Source: Variovorax sp. J22G73 (GTDB lineage Bacteria; Pseudomonadota; Gammaproteobacteria; Burkholderiales; Burkholderiaceae_C). Taken from it: a DNA stretch of 64,000 nucleotides. Shown in pieces: positions 1 to 8,715 of the stretch. The notes under the pieces were generated by a model. That model was not told where the DNA came from. It saw only the letters and a program-made list of their open reading frames with translations, and did not search any database. Each line of letters begins with the position of its first letter. Positions within the stretch are counted from its first letter, which is position 1. The stretch is taken from positions 248,001 through 312,000 of the forward strand of contig NZ_JASZYK010000002.1 of assembly GCF_030317035.1 (NCBI RefSeq). The letters are read 5' to 3'. Made by a program: the position numbers and the translations under genes.

Positions 1-655
1 TCGCCAGTTGCAGCGGCGTGTTGCCCTGCCGGTCGGCAAGCTTCAGGCTCGCGCCCGCATCGACCAGCGCGGCCAGCGTGCGCTGGTGGCGCGGGCCGCC
101 GTCGCCGAGCACGATGGACTCGATCACCGCCGTCCAGTGCAGGTTGTTGACGTGGTCCAGCGGCGCGCCGGCCGCGATGAGCCGGCGCACGACCTCATCG
201 TGCCCGAGGTGCGCGGCGGCGATCAGCGCCGTGCCGTCGTAGCGGCTGGTGGTCTGCCCGGCATTGGCGCCGAGCGACAGAAGAAGAGACAGCGTGGCCG
301 CGTCGTCGGCCACCGAGGCGATGGTGACCGCGTCGTAGCGGTCGTCTTCCAGCAGGTCGAGGTTGGCGCCGGCCTTGGCCAGCAGCTTGATGGCCTCGCG
401 CTGGCGCGCATGCGTGGCGACGTGCAGCGGCGTGCGGCCGCGCGGGTCGCGCGCGTCGAGGTTCGCGCCCGAGGCGACCAGCGCCTTCAGTTTCGGCAGG
501 TCGCCCTGCCATGCGGCCTGGTGCAACCCGTCGTAGGCCAGCACCTCGGCCGCGAGCGGCGGCACCTGGGCGCGCGCGCCGCTCACGGCACCCAGGCCGA
601 GCACGGCCGCGAGCGCGATGACGGACACGCCCGACCCGATACCGCGCGAAAACAT
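1..655 (-). CDS. Ankyrin-repeat exported protein (3' end outside window)
   Basis: The minus-strand frame is open from an ATG at 655 to the window edge (218 codons seen). It begins with a hydrophobic signal peptide ending near ARAQ (about residue 30) and continues with ankyrin repeats: GRTPLHVATHARQ, GTALIAAAHLGHDEVV and GNTPLQLA are recognisable helix-turn units. Such proteins act as protein-binding scaffolds; in the periplasm they are often tied to oxidative-stress or heme proteins. Its ATG shares one base with the TGA of the upstream HbpS-like gene (TGATG), so the two are almost certainly co-translated. The last repeats and the stop codon lie outside the window. Partner unknown. Confidence 0.85.
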   Translation of the reverse strand, partial: MFSRGIGSGVSVIALAAVLGLGAVSGARAQVPPLAAEVLAYDGLHQAAWQGDLPKLKALVASGANLDARDPRGRTPLHVATHARQREAIKLLAKAGANLDLLEDDRYDAVTIASVADDAATLSLLLSLGANAGQTTSRYDGTALIAAAHLGHDEVVRRLIAAGAPLDHVNNLHWTAVIESIVLGDGGPRHQRTLAALVDAGASLKLADRQGNTPLQLA

Positions 656-1182
656 CAGAGCAGGCCCTTGACCTTGTCGATGGCCGCGTTGGCGCACTGC
701 TCGTCGAGGTGGCCGCCGGGCGCGCCGCCCACGCCGACCGCGCCGATCACTTCGTTGCCCGACTTCACCGGCACGCCGCCGCCCAGCAGCAGCACGCCCG
801 GCAGATACACCAGGTTGGCGCCGCCCGGGTTCTTCTGCGAGCCTTCCATCATGGCTTGCGTGGGCGCCTTGGACGAGGCCGAGGTCCAGGCCTTGCGCTC
901 GCTCGATGCCAGCGTGTGCGGGCCGGCGTTGTCGGCGCGCTGCACGGCACGCACGGTGCCGGCGCGGTCGACCACGGTGGCCGCCACGTTGTAGCCGTTG
1001 GCGGCGCAGGCGGCCACGGCTTCGGCGGCGATCTGGTTGGCCAGCGCGAGCGACATGTTCTTTTCGGTGCGAACGGCGGAGGCGGCCGATGCCGCTGGTG
1101 CCGGCGCCTGCGCGTGGGCAACAGAAGCGATGGAAGCGGCGACCAGCACGGCGAGGCTGCCAAGGCGAAGAGTGGTTTGCAT
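655..1182 (-). CDS. Secreted GlcG/HbpS-family (DUF336) protein
   Basis: 175 residues. A signal peptide (residues 1-24, ending VAHAQ) precedes a Pro/Ala linker and a single GlcG/HbpS domain from about residue 40. The family's glycine-rich end is clear (LLLGGGVPVKSGNEVIGAVGVGG). HbpS of Streptomyces binds heme outside the cell and modulates a sensor kinase; other members sit beside glycolate or PQQ-dehydrogenase genes. The start ATG follows a GGAG-containing leader. The gene is translationally coupled to the ankyrin gene downstream, and a two-component system lies 154 bp upstream on the same strand. A sensory or heme-buffering role is inference from family and context. The family call is firm; the ligand is not known. 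Confidence 0.82.
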   Translation of the reverse strand: MQTTLRLGSLAVLVAASIASVAHAQAPAPAASAASAVRTEKNMSLALANQIAAEAVAACAANGYNVAATVVDRAGTVRAVQRADNAGPHTLASSERKAWTSASSKAPTQAMMEGSQKNPGGANLVYLPGVLLLGGGVPVKSGNEVIGAVGVGGAPGGHLDEQCANAAIDKVKGLL

Positions 1183-1300
1183 TGTTTGTTTTCTCCAGTG
1201 GATTCAGGCGGATTCAGGTAGTTGCGCCGGCTGTTTCCGGCGGCTGCGCCACTGTAGAAAACCTGGCCGCCGCGAGCCATTCGTACGGCTACGCGCGGCG

Positions 1301-1318
1301 CTCCGTAGAACTACGGAG
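1301..1318. promoter_or_regulatory. Perfect 8+2+8 dyad, candidate response-regulator operator
   Basis: CTCCGTAG (1301-1308) and CTACGGAG (1311-1318) are exact reverse complements separated by AA. The dyad lies in the 154-bp gap between the response regulator gene and the HbpS-like gene, about 120 bp upstream of the latter's ATG. No T-tract follows on either strand, which argues against a terminator. Position and symmetry suit a LuxR/FixJ-type dimer, but no binding is shown. Confidence 0.45.
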
Positions 1319-1336
1319 CAGCGAGGCGCGAACGCG

Positions 1337-1975
1337 TCACGAAGCGCTGTCGACCAGCACCGCGTAGCGCCGTATCAGCTGGGCCAGCGAATCGCAGCCG
1401 AGCTTGGCGAACAGGTTGGCGCGGTGCGTTTCCACTGTGCGCGGCGACAGCGCCAGCGTGCGCGCGATCTCCTTGTTGGTGAGCCCCTGCACGATGAAGG
1501 CGAGCACCTCGCGCTCGCGCTCCGACAGCTGCGCCACCTGCTCGCGCGCGGCGTTGTCGGCCTGCGAGCGCTCGCGCGTGCGCACGTGCTGGCGCACCGC
1601 GTGCTGCAGCGCCTCGAGCAGTTGCTCGTCGTCCACCGGCTTCTCCAGGAACTCGGCCGCGCCGGCCTTGAAGGCGCGCCGGCACATCTCGACCGTGCCG
1701 TGGCCGGTCAGCATGATCACGGGCTGGTCCACGCCCTGCGCCACCAGCCGGTCGAGCACGGTGAGCCCGCTGATGCCGGGCATGCGCACGTCCAGCACGA
1801 TGGCACCCACGCTCGCGCGGTCGAAGCCGTCGATGAAGGCCTGCGGGTCGGCCCAGGCCTGCACGCGCAGCCCGACCGTGCCGATGAGCAGCGACAGGCC
1901 GTCGCGCACCGCCTGGTCGTCGTCGATGAGGTGAATCAACGGCGATTGCGGTTGATGTGTGGCGTGGGTGTTCAT
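1337..1975 (-). CDS. FixJ/NarL-type two-component response regulator
   Basis: 212 residues. An N-terminal receiver domain carries the acidic cluster IDDD (18-20), the phospho-acceptor Asp62 in LDVRMPG, the T of MLTGHG and the K of LEKPVDD. A short linker leads to a C-terminal LuxR-type HTH (QLSEREREVLAFIVQGLTNK, about 150-200, followed by IARTLALSPRTVETHRANLF). This is the FixJ/StyR/TodT layout. The ATG overlaps the kinase stop codon (ATGA, 1975-1972), so the partner is the adjacent kinase. Likely target: the HbpS-ankyrin unit downstream, which has a perfect dyad in its upstream region. The phosphorylation signal cannot be read from sequence. Confidence 0.93.
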   Translation of the reverse strand: MNTHATHQPQSPLIHLIDDDQAVRDGLSLLIGTVGLRVQAWADPQAFIDGFDRASVGAIVLDVRMPGISGLTVLDRLVAQGVDQPVIMLTGHGTVEMCRRAFKAGAAEFLEKPVDDEQLLEALQHAVRQHVRTRERSQADNAAREQVAQLSEREREVLAFIVQGLTNKEIARTLALSPRTVETHRANLFAKLGCDSLAQLIRRYAVLVDSAS

Positions 1976-3462
1976 GGGGCCGGCGCCACCAGCGGCAGCA
2001 GCAAGGTGAAGCGCGCGCCGCGCGGCAGGACGTTGGCCGCGCCCAGGCTGCCGCCCATGCCGCTGGCCAGCGTTTCGCTCAGGCTCAGGCCGAGGCCCAG
2101 GCCGCCTTCGCGCGTGCTGAAGAAGGGTTCGAACAGGCGCGGCAAGGCCTCGGGCGCAATGCCGCGCCCGTTGTCGGTCACGGTCAGCACGCCTTCCTGG
2201 CCATTGCGCCCGACCGACACCACCAGGCGGCGTTCGGCGGCCGGCACCAGGTCGAGCGCCTGCAGCGCGTTCATCAGCAGGTTGTGCACGATCTGCTCCA
2301 GCGCCACCGCCTCGGCCTGCACGCGCACCGGCGCCTGCGCGGCGGCGTCGAACTGCGCGGCGACACCGCGCTGCGTGAACTCGGGCGCCAGCAGGTGCAT
2401 GGCGCTGCGCACCACCTCCTGCAGCACCAGCGGCTTGACGTCGCCGCCCGCCTCGGGCCGCTCGATGACGCGGCGCAAGCGCCCCACCACGCCCGCCGCG
2501 CGCCGCGCCTGCTCCACGGCCTGGCCCATGGCGTCGCGGGCGGTGGCCAGGTCGGGCGGCTCGTCGTCGAGCAGGCGGCGGGCCGCCTGCGCGTTGGCCA
2601 GCACAGCGGTCAGCGGCTGGTTGAGTTCGTGCGCCAGCCCGGCCGACAGCTCGCCCAGCGCATTGAGCCGCGCGACCTGCCCGAGCCGCAACAGCTCTTC
2701 GGCGCGGCGCCGCGCAATGCGTTGCCGTTGCGCCGCCCACAGCCCGGCCAGCAGCGCGGCCATGGCCACCGCCCAGCCGCCGATGCCGCGCCACGGCAAT
2801 TCGCCCCAGCCCACCTGCCGCTCGGCCACCACGTCGAAGGGCTGGCTCGGCGACGCCAGGGCCTTCGTCAGGCCGAAGCGCCAGCCGTTGGCCGCCGGCA
2901 CGCCCGGCTGCAGCACCAGCTCCTGCCCGTCGCGCTGCAGGCTCAGGCGCACGGGGCTGCGCTGCGGGTTCATCGGCCAGTCGCGCCAGGGCACGGAGCC
3001 GGCCAGGTCGATGTCCAGCGCGTAGCTGAACGGCGCCGCGCCCATCACGAGCACATAGCGGCCGTGGGCCAGGTCGAGCGTGGCGAGGTCGGCGCGGTGC
3101 TGCTCGCGCGAGCGTGCCTCCGCCGCGGCCAGCGCCTGGGCGGTGGTGCCCATCTGCGGGGTGTCGGGCCACGCCTCGTCGCGGTCGCGCCGCTGCACCC
3201 GCAGGATCGACGAGTACACGGACGGCAGCCGCTGCTCGGGGTGGTCGGCGCCGTTGCTGGGCTCCAGCAAGGCCAGCGTGGCCAGCACGGCGTCGTACTG
3301 CACCATCTGCTGGCTCAGCAGGCGGTGGGCGATGCGCACGTCGGTCTCGAAGTCCTGGTGCATCTGCGCGAGCTCGGCGCGCGCGATCCACACCGCGCCC
3401 ACGGCGGTGAGCACCAGCCATGCCAGCCACCAACCGCCCCGCGTACGCAACCACTGTTTCAT
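1972..3462 (-). CDS. Membrane sensor histidine kinase
   Basis: 496 residues from the MKQWLRTRGGWW start; an upstream extension in the same frame lacks any domain and was not used. TM1 spans about residues 9-26, followed by a periplasmic sensor region of about 200 residues, and TM2 about 227-245. The HisKA motif AGLAHELNQPL carries the phospho-accepting His278. The ATPase domain has the N box (HNLLMNALQAL), G1 (VTDNGRGIA) and G2 (GLGLGLSLSETLA). It overlaps the response regulator gene by 4 nt, so the pair is co-translated. The extracytoplasmic sensor could meet the secreted HbpS-like protein encoded next door; that link is inference. Stimulus unknown. Confidence 0.92.
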   Translation of the reverse strand: MKQWLRTRGGWWLAWLVLTAVGAVWIARAELAQMHQDFETDVRIAHRLLSQQMVQYDAVLATLALLEPSNGADHPEQRLPSVYSSILRVQRRDRDEAWPDTPQMGTTAQALAAAEARSREQHRADLATLDLAHGRYVLVMGAAPFSYALDIDLAGSVPWRDWPMNPQRSPVRLSLQRDGQELVLQPGVPAANGWRFGLTKALASPSQPFDVVAERQVGWGELPWRGIGGWAVAMAALLAGLWAAQRQRIARRRAEELLRLGQVARLNALGELSAGLAHELNQPLTAVLANAQAARRLLDDEPPDLATARDAMGQAVEQARRAAGVVGRLRRVIERPEAGGDVKPLVLQEVVRSAMHLLAPEFTQRGVAAQFDAAAQAPVRVQAEAVALEQIVHNLLMNALQALDLVPAAERRLVVSVGRNGQEGVLTVTDNGRGIAPEALPRLFEPFFSTREGGLGLGLSLSETLASGMGGSLGAANVLPRGARFTLLLPLVAPAP

Positions 3463-3524
3463 GGCGCGGATTGTGCCCGCCACGCCGTGCGTGTTCGATG
3501 TTGGCCGAGAATGCCGCCCCAGAC

Positions 3525-4613
3525 ATGGCCGAAGTACAGGACTCTCTTTTCCCCGAGCTGCCGCCGCCCGAAGAGGCGCCCGCGGTGGCAACGCTGCCTT
3601 TGCCGCCCCCCTCGAAGGCCGACGCCGAAGCGCCCGCAAGAAAGAAGTCGCGCACCGGCACCGTCGAGCCCGCGCCCACCGACCCGGCGCTGGTCGAACT
3701 GGCCTCCGCGCTGCCGCCCAACCTGCGCCTGGGCACCTCGTCGTGGAGCTATCCAGGTTGGGCGAACCTGGTGTGGGACGGCGAGTACGCCGAGAGCGTG
3801 CTGTCGAAAAACGGCCTGCACGCGCTCGCGAAGCACCCGCTGTTCCGCACCGTGAGCCTGGACCGCAACTTCTACCGCGCCCTGACCGCGAGCCAGTACG
3901 CGCGCTACGCGGCCATGGTGCCCGACGACTTCCGCTTCGTGGTGAAGGCGCCCAGCCTGGTCACCGACGCCACCGTGCGCGACGAGAGCGGCCGCGGCAT
4001 GCAGGCCAACCCGGTGTTCCTGAGCCCGGAAATCGCGCGGCAGGAGTTCGTGCTGCCCGCGCTCGAAGGGCTGGGCCATCGCATCGGCGTGCTGGTGTTC
4101 CAGCTGAGCCCGATTCCGGGCCACATCCTGGCCGACCAGCCCGCGCTGCTCGCGCGCATCGCCGAGATGATCGACGCGCTGCCCGGCCTGAAGCAGACCG
4201 CGCCCGACGCCGTGATCGCGGTGGAAGTGCGCGACCCGCAGTTGCTGAACCCCGCGTTCGCCGACATGCTGCGCAGCGTGGGCGCCACCTTCTGCATGGG
4301 CCTGCACGCGAAGATGCCGCCCATCGAAGACCAGCTGCCCATGCTGCGCGCGCTGTGGCCGGGGCCGCTGGTGTGCCGCTGGAACCTGCACCGGCGCCAC
4401 GGCCGCTTCGGCTACGAGGACGCCGAAAAACTCTATGGCCCGTTCGACAAGATCGTCGACCCCGATCCGCAAACGCGCGCCGCCCTCGCCAAGGTGATTT
4501 CGGGCACCACCCGCGCGGGCCAGAACGCCTTCGTCACCGTGAGCAACAACGCCGAAGGCTGCGCGCCGCTGACCATCGCGCAGCTGGCGCGCGACCTCAC
4601 GGGAACACGCTGA
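3525..4613 (+). CDS. DUF72 (YecE-like) protein
   Basis: 362 residues from ATG 3525. A charged, Pro-rich N-terminal tail of about 65 residues precedes the DUF72 TIM-barrel-like domain, which starts at LRLGTSSWSYPGW and includes RTVSLDRNFYRALTASQYARY, FRFVVKAP and the C-terminal VTVSNNAEGCAPLTIAQLA. Family members are widespread, cytoplasmic and of undetermined biochemical function. The start is uncertain: an in-frame ATG at 3498 is possible and neither has a good Shine-Dalgarno. It is transcribed divergently from the sensor kinase with only 62 bp between them and converges on the ridA-like gene. No functional link to either neighbour is evident. Confidence 0.85.
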   Translation: MAEVQDSLFPELPPPEEAPAVATLPLPPPSKADAEAPARKKSRTGTVEPAPTDPALVELASALPPNLRLGTSSWSYPGWANLVWDGEYAESVLSKNGLHALAKHPLFRTVSLDRNFYRALTASQYARYAAMVPDDFRFVVKAPSLVTDATVRDESGRGMQANPVFLSPEIARQEFVLPALEGLGHRIGVLVFQLSPIPGHILADQPALLARIAEMIDALPGLKQTAPDAVIAVEVRDPQLLNPAFADMLRSVGATFCMGLHAKMPPIEDQLPMLRALWPGPLVCRWNLHRRHGRFGYEDAEKLYGPFDKIVDPDPQTRAALAKVISGTTRAGQNAFVTVSNNAEGCAPLTIAQLARDLTGTR

Positions 4614-4629
4614 ATCCGGTCCAGCCGGT

Positions 4630-5121
4630 TCAGCCGATGTTCTGCTTCGCCGCGACCGTCATCTCGACCTCGACGCTCGCGTTCTTCGGCAGCTGATACA
4701 CGCCGACCGCCGTGCGCACGTGCACGCCGGCTTCGCCGAACACGCGGTGCAACAGGTCGGAGGCGGCATCGGCCACTTCGCTTTGCTGCGTGAAGTCGGC
4801 CGTGCACTGCACGAACACGCCCACGCGCAGCACCTTCTCGATGGCGTCGAGCGAGCCGAGCGCGCGGCGCAGCAGCGTGAGGCTGCGCAGCGTGGAAATC
4901 TGTGCGCCCTCGCGCGCCTTGTCGAGCGACGTCGCGTCGCCGACGCGGCCGGTCACCACCACCGTGGTGCCCACGCGCGGCACCTGGCCGCTCAGGTACA
5001 CGGTGCGCCCGTCGCGCACCAACGGCACGTAGTGGCCGCCGGCAATGATGTCGCCGTCGAAGCTGTGGCCCAGTTCGGCGGCAATCTGGTCGGCGATCTG
5101 GTCTCGGGTCAGTTGAGTCAT
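4630..5121 (-). CDS. RidA/YjgF-YER057c-UK114 family protein
   Basis: 163 residues. The RidA fold is recognisable from VYLSGQVPRVG, the LDKAREGAQISTLRSLTLLRRALG helix and the C-terminal HVRTAVGVYQLPKNASVEVEMTV. It is the long, divergent RidA class, and the canonical RidA Arg (IEARQ-type motif before the C-terminus) is replaced by SVEVEMTV, so simple 2-aminoacrylate deaminase activity should not be assumed. It is the last gene of the nag-like operon, 86 bp after nagAb on the same strand, and may be co-transcribed. RidA-like proteins in catabolic operons can act on enamine, imine or acyl intermediates; which one applies here is unknown. Confidence 0.85.
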   Translation of the reverse strand: MTQLTRDQIADQIAAELGHSFDGDIIAGGHYVPLVRDGRTVYLSGQVPRVGTTVVVTGRVGDATSLDKAREGAQISTLRSLTLLRRALGSLDAIEKVLRVGVFVQCTADFTQQSEVADAASDLLHRVFGEAGVHVRTAVGVYQLPKNASVEVEMTVAAKQNIG

Positions 5122-5207
5122 GGCGGTTCCGTGAAAAGGGCTGTCATTGTCGCCAGCCCACCCTCGTCGCAACAGATACAGACAACCCCCTTCCAGACCG
5201 GAACAGA

Positions 5208-5528
5208 TCAGCCCTCGAACGCCAGGAACACCCGGCCGCCCTCGATCTTCACCGGGTAGCTGCGCAGGTCTTCGGTCAGCGGCGCGCACATGGCCTTGCC
5301 GGTGCGCACGTCGAAGCGGCCCTGGTGCAGCGGGCACTCTATTTCGTGCCCTTCCAGGAACCCGTCGCACAGCCGCGCGTGGCCGTGCGTGCAGATGTTG
5401 TCGGTGGCGTGGATGCCATCGTCGGTGCCGTAGAGCGCGATGTCGCGCCCCTGCACCTCGATGCCCACCACGTCGTCGGAGGGAACGTCGTCGACCGCCG
5501 CGGCGTCGACCCAGGTCATCGTGCTCAT
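5208..5528 (-). CDS. nagAb: Rieske [2Fe-2S] ferredoxin of salicylate 5-hydroxylase (NagAb-like)
   Basis: 106 residues, a small soluble Rieske protein. The cluster ligands are Cys46-x-His48 ([11 protein letters not shown]) and Cys65-x2-His68 ([11 protein letters not shown]). The run after the first box ([17 protein letters not shown]) matches NagAb/NahAb-type ferredoxins of naphthalene and salicylate oxygenases. It would pass electrons from the NagAa-like reductase to the NagGH-like oxygenase. It lies 35 bp after the Bug-type gene in the same operon. In the Ralstonia U2 nag operon this ferredoxin follows nagH directly; here two extra genes intervene. The assignment as ferredoxin is firm, and the partner is inferred from the cluster. 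Confidence 0.9.
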   Translation of the reverse strand: MSTMTWVDAAAVDDVPSDDVVGIEVQGRDIALYGTDDGIHATDNICTHGHARLCDGFLEGHEIECPLHQGRFDVRTGKAMCAPLTEDLRSYPVKIEGGRVFLAFEG

Positions 5529-5563
5529 CGTTGTGTTTCCTTGTCTTTCTTGTCGCGTGGGCA

Positions 5564-6547
5564 TCAATTGTCGGGCTTGATGCCGGCGCGCTCGATCACC
5601 GGCTTCCACCGGCGCAGCTCCTCGGTCATGAACTTGTTCAGCGCCTCGGGCGTGCTGCCCACGGGGTCGAAGTACGCGGTCTGCAGGCGCTTGACGGTCT
5701 CGGGCTCTTTCAGCGCGGCGGCAATCTCGCGGCTCATGCGCTGCACGATGTCGTTCGGCGTGCCCTTGGGCGCCATGTAGGCGAACCACGGCACGGCCTG
5801 GATGTCGGGCAGGCCCGACTCGCGCAGCGTGGGCAGCTCGGGCAGCAGCGCCGAGCGCTCGGCCGACGTGACCGCCAGCGCCTTCAGCCGCCCCGCCTTG
5901 GCCTGCGGCATCACCGTGACCGGCGGCAGGCAGGCGTACTGCACGTCGCCCTGGATGATGGCCGTGACCGCCTGGCCCGACGACGCGTACGGAATGTGCA
6001 CCGCGAACGAATTTGTCTTGGCCTTGACCAGCTCCACGCCCAGGTGCGAGATGGAGCCGTTGCCGGTGGAGGCGAAGTTGAACTTGCCCGGGTTGCGCTT
6101 CATGGCGTCGAGCCAGCCCTTGACCGAATCGACGTTCATCGAGTTCGACACCGCGCACACGTTGGGCGTGGTGGCCGCGAGCGACACCGGCACCAGGTCC
6201 TTGAACGGGTCGTACGGCAGGTTCTTGTAGAGGATGGTGTTGTAGACCAGCGGCGCGTTCACCGACAGCAGGAAGGTGTAGCCGTCGGGCTGCGCCTTGG
6301 AGACCTGGTCGGTGCCGGTGTTGCCGCCCGCGCCGGGCTTGTTGTCGACGATGAGCGGCTGGCCGATGCGCGCGGCGAGCTTGTCGTTGACGATGCGCGC
6401 GAGGATGTCGGGCGACGAGCCGGCCGCGAACGGCACCACGATGCGAATGGGGCGCTGGGGCCAGTCCTGCGCATGGGCCGACATGGCCGTGACGGCCATC
6501 GCGACTGCGGAGAACGCAGTGCCGAAGCAAAGGCGAGCGAGGGTCAT
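5564..6547 (-). CDS. Bug-family (TctC) periplasmic solute-binding protein
   Basis: 327 residues. A signal peptide ends at about residue 26 (MSAHAQDWP). The Bug fold follows, with [21 protein letters not shown] at the first lobe, the [18 protein letters not shown] loop and the hinge motif [31 protein letters not shown]. Bug proteins bind carboxylates or aromatic acids and usually serve TctAB transporters encoded elsewhere; no membrane subunits lie here. Its start overlaps the stop of the chorismate-mutase-like gene (ATGA). Within a salicylate operon an aromatic acid is a reasonable ligand, but the ligand of a Bug protein cannot be read from sequence. Confidence 0.93.
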   Translation of the reverse strand: MTLARLCFGTAFSAVAMAVTAMSAHAQDWPQRPIRIVVPFAAGSSPDILARIVNDKLAARIGQPLIVDNKPGAGGNTGTDQVSKAQPDGYTFLLSVNAPLVYNTILYKNLPYDPFKDLVPVSLAATTPNVCAVSNSMNVDSVKGWLDAMKRNPGKFNFASTGNGSISHLGVELVKAKTNSFAVHIPYASSGQAVTAIIQGDVQYACLPPVTVMPQAKAGRLKALAVTSAERSALLPELPTLRESGLPDIQAVPWFAYMAPKGTPNDIVQRMSREIAAALKEPETVKRLQTAYFDPVGSTPEALNKFMTEELRRWKPVIERAGIKPDN

Positions 6548-6912
6548 GCCTTCGCCTCCACCGCGGCCATGCCCAGGTGGTCCTGCTGCTCGCGCGCGAT
6601 GAAGCCCGCGATGAGCGCGCGGTACGCCGCCTCCACCACTTCGGGGTAGGCGCCCTTCTCTTCGGCCAGCGCCTTCACCTTGTCGATCACCTCCTGCTGG
6701 CGCTGCGGCGCCGACACCTGGAAGGCATCGCGCTTGAAGCGCGCCGCGTCTTTCACATAGCGGCCGCGCTCGGCCAACAGCGCGACGATGTCGCGGTCGA
6801 GCCGGTCGATGTTCTCGCGCACCTCGGCAAGGTTGGCGCACAGCGGCACGTAGGCCGGGTCGGTGAAACGGCGCAGCGGCGCGCCGTGTGTCTCTGGTTC
6901 TTTTTCTGGCAT
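6544..6912 (-). CDS. AroQ-type chorismate mutase / isochorismate-pyruvate lyase-like (PchB-like)
   Basis: 122 residues with no signal peptide: a single all-helical AroQ domain from about residue 25. It can be aligned by eye without gaps to PchB of Pseudomonas aeruginosa, which makes salicylate from isochorismate. The active-site Arg14, Arg31 and Lys42 of PchB correspond to Arg32, Arg49 and Lys60 here, and the loop Ala-Pro is also kept. PchB Gln90 corresponds to Glu108, a change that could affect lyase or mutase activity. An unusual member of a salicylate hydroxylase operon, it overlaps the Bug gene by 4 nt and follows nagH by 11 bp. It may supply salicylate or act as a mutase. No isochorismate synthase is in the window. 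Confidence 0.85.
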   Translation of the reverse strand: MPEKEPETHGAPLRRFTDPAYVPLCANLAEVRENIDRLDRDIVALLAERGRYVKDAARFKRDAFQVSAPQRQQEVIDKVKALAEEKGAYPEVVEAAYRALIAGFIAREQQDHLGMAAVEAKA

Positions 6913-6923
6913 GGCTCTGGTTT

Positions 6924-7406
6924 TCAGATGGGATAGATGATGGAGTTCGGGATCATTTCGCTGTCGAATATGCACAGGCGCGACGCGAACTTCAGGCCTT
7001 CGGGCGTGGGCACGACCTTGTCGATGTAGCGCCCCACGTTGAACACCGTGGAAGGGCCGTCGAGCTTGGTGCGGAACACCGCGTAGTTGGCCTCGCTGTG
7101 GATCGCGCCGTCGTCGTCGACACGGTGAACCAGCGGCAGGCCGACCACGTGGCGCTGGTAGTACGGGTCGTGGAACAGCGTCTCCTTGATGCCGTACACG
7201 CGGTCTTCCAGCATGCCGCGGCTCTCGAAAGACAGCGTGGCCAGCGGCAGATTGCGCTCGTGGTTCTCGCGCGGCTGCAGGCGGTAGCTGCACTGCGCGA
7301 TGAAGAAGGCCGGCCACAGCTCCCACTGGCCGGAGTCGACCGCATGGGCGTATTCGGCGTACAGGCGCGACAGCGCGAGGTAGGCGTTGGCGTCGAGCGT
7401 GTTCAT
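6924..7406 (-). CDS. nagH: Salicylate 5-hydroxylase small (beta) oxygenase subunit, NagH-like
   Basis: 160 residues, the usual length for ring-hydroxylating oxygenase beta subunits of the NagH/AndAd group. It has the SnoaL-like cone fold with [21 protein letters not shown] near the N-terminus and [11 protein letters not shown] and IPNSIIYPI at the C-terminus. Beta subunits give structural support to the alpha hexamer. The start ATG overlaps the nagG stop (ATGA), ensuring stoichiometric translation. Identification as NagH rather than AndAd rests on the neighbouring NagAa-like reductase and NagR-like regulator. Anthranilate is the main alternative substrate for this family. Confidence 0.88.
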   Translation of the reverse strand: MNTLDANAYLALSRLYAEYAHAVDSGQWELWPAFFIAQCSYRLQPRENHERNLPLATLSFESRGMLEDRVYGIKETLFHDPYYQRHVVGLPLVHRVDDDGAIHSEANYAVFRTKLDGPSTVFNVGRYIDKVVPTPEGLKFASRLCIFDSEMIPNSIIYPI

Positions 7407-8665
7407 GCTTCCATCACCTCGCGCCAGTAGCGGTACATGCCGCGAATCAGGGTCTCGGTCACCATGTGGTCGGTGTTCTCGACCTCGCGCCCGCCCAGCT
7501 CGGCAAGCGTGCGGTGGTAGGGCTTCTGCTCGAAGCCCTGCTGCGAGAACTCGATGACCTCGCCATCGTCGGCCGACACGAAACCCGCCGGGCCGAACAG
7601 GTTGGCCTGGCGCAAGCGGCGCTGCGTCATCTCTTCGGTGTCGTCCTCGAAGCCGAAGTGCGTCCACACGAAATCGAAGGCGTCGTGGCCCACCGGCTGG
7701 ATGTGGCGCGTCGACACGCTGTTGACCTGCTGCTGCAGGATGAGGCTGGGAAACAGCGTCATCAGCACCGCCGTCGGGCCCTTCCACCAGTCTTCCTGCA
7801 CGATGTCGAGGAAGCGCGGGTCCTTGAGCTGCATGCTCTCCTTGAAGCTGGACACCTGCGTGACCTGGGCCACCTGCGCCGCCTTGCCGCCGGTGCCGCG
7901 GGTGGAAATCATGGCGGCGTGGCGCCCGCGCGCGTCCATCTTCAGCTCCGACTTGTTGTCGGCGCGCCAGAGCCCGAAGGTCACGAACCAGGTGTGCAGC
8001 AGGCCCGGGTGGTACGGGTCCTTGATGTTCTCCTGCATCAGCTTCCAGTTGCCCGGAATACGCTGGCGGCTGTACCCCAGGATGGTGAGCTTGCGGCCGT
8101 CGAACAGCCGGTCGAAGTAGTGAAGGATGTCGGGGCCGAGAAAGTCTTCGAGCGGCTCGACCTCATGGTCGAACGACGCGAACACCACGCCGCCGCGCGA
8201 GGCCACCCTGAGCTTGTTGAGCCCGTGCTCCTCGGTCTTGAAGTCGGCGGGCATGCCGCCGTTGACCTTGCCGTCCTGCTTCACGCCGCGGCGAAACGGC
8301 ACGCCCTGCAGGTCGCCCTTCAGCGTGTAGTTCCACTGGTGGTAGGGGCAGACGAACTCCTTCTTGTTGCCGTGGCGCTCGCGGCAGAACTGCATGCCGC
8401 GGTGCGCGCAGACGTTCTCGAACACGTGGATCTCGCCCTCGGCGTCGCGCGACAGGATGACCGAGCGCTCGCCGATGGCGGTGCGCTTGAAGTCGCCGGG
8501 GTTCGGAATCTCGGCCTCCAGGCCGACGTAGCACCAGTGCTTTTCGTAGAAGAAGCGCTGCAGCTCCTTCTTGTGCAGCGCCTCGTCGGTGTAGGCCATG
8601 AAGGGAATGCGGCTGCTCTTGTCGCTCTCCCATTCGAGCTCGATGGGGAACACTTGCGTGGTCAT
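7403..8665 (-). CDS. nagG: Salicylate 5-hydroxylase large (alpha) oxygenase subunit, NagG-like
   Basis: 420 residues. The Rieske cluster ligands are Cys86-x-His88 and Cys106-x2-His109 ([18 protein letters not shown]). The catalytic domain has the bridging Asp216 and mononuclear-iron His219 and His224 ([13 protein letters not shown]), with the third ligand probably Asp366 in VSADDGEV. Length and motifs fit the NagG/AndAc group, which hydroxylates salicylate to gentisate (NagG) or attacks anthranilate (AndAc). Preceded by a clear GGAG Shine-Dalgarno. It is placed as in the nag operon, after nagAa and before nagH. The NahR-like regulator favours salicylate as substrate. No gentisate dioxygenase is present in the window to take the product. 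Confidence 0.9.
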   Translation of the reverse strand: MTTQVFPIELEWESDKSSRIPFMAYTDEALHKKELQRFFYEKHWCYVGLEAEIPNPGDFKRTAIGERSVILSRDAEGEIHVFENVCAHRGMQFCRERHGNKKEFVCPYHQWNYTLKGDLQGVPFRRGVKQDGKVNGGMPADFKTEEHGLNKLRVASRGGVVFASFDHEVEPLEDFLGPDILHYFDRLFDGRKLTILGYSRQRIPGNWKLMQENIKDPYHPGLLHTWFVTFGLWRADNKSELKMDARGRHAAMISTRGTGGKAAQVAQVTQVSSFKESMQLKDPRFLDIVQEDWWKGPTAVLMTLFPSLILQQQVNSVSTRHIQPVGHDAFDFVWTHFGFEDDTEEMTQRRLRQANLFGPAGFVSADDGEVIEFSQQGFEQKPYHRTLAELGGREVENTDHMVTETLIRGMYRYWREVMEA

Positions 8666-8715
8666 CGCGGGTCTCCTTTTCTTGTGAACTGTCGTCTGTC
8701 CAGGTGTCTTTGTTT

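Noticed and set aside
1957..3855. Large plus-strand frames over the kinase and regulator genes
   Set aside because: Overlap real, motif-rich genes on the other strand and encode only Arg/Ala-rich sequence.
5122..5370. N-terminal extension of the RidA-like protein
   Set aside because: The added residues are antisense to nagAb; ATG 5121 begins the conserved domain.
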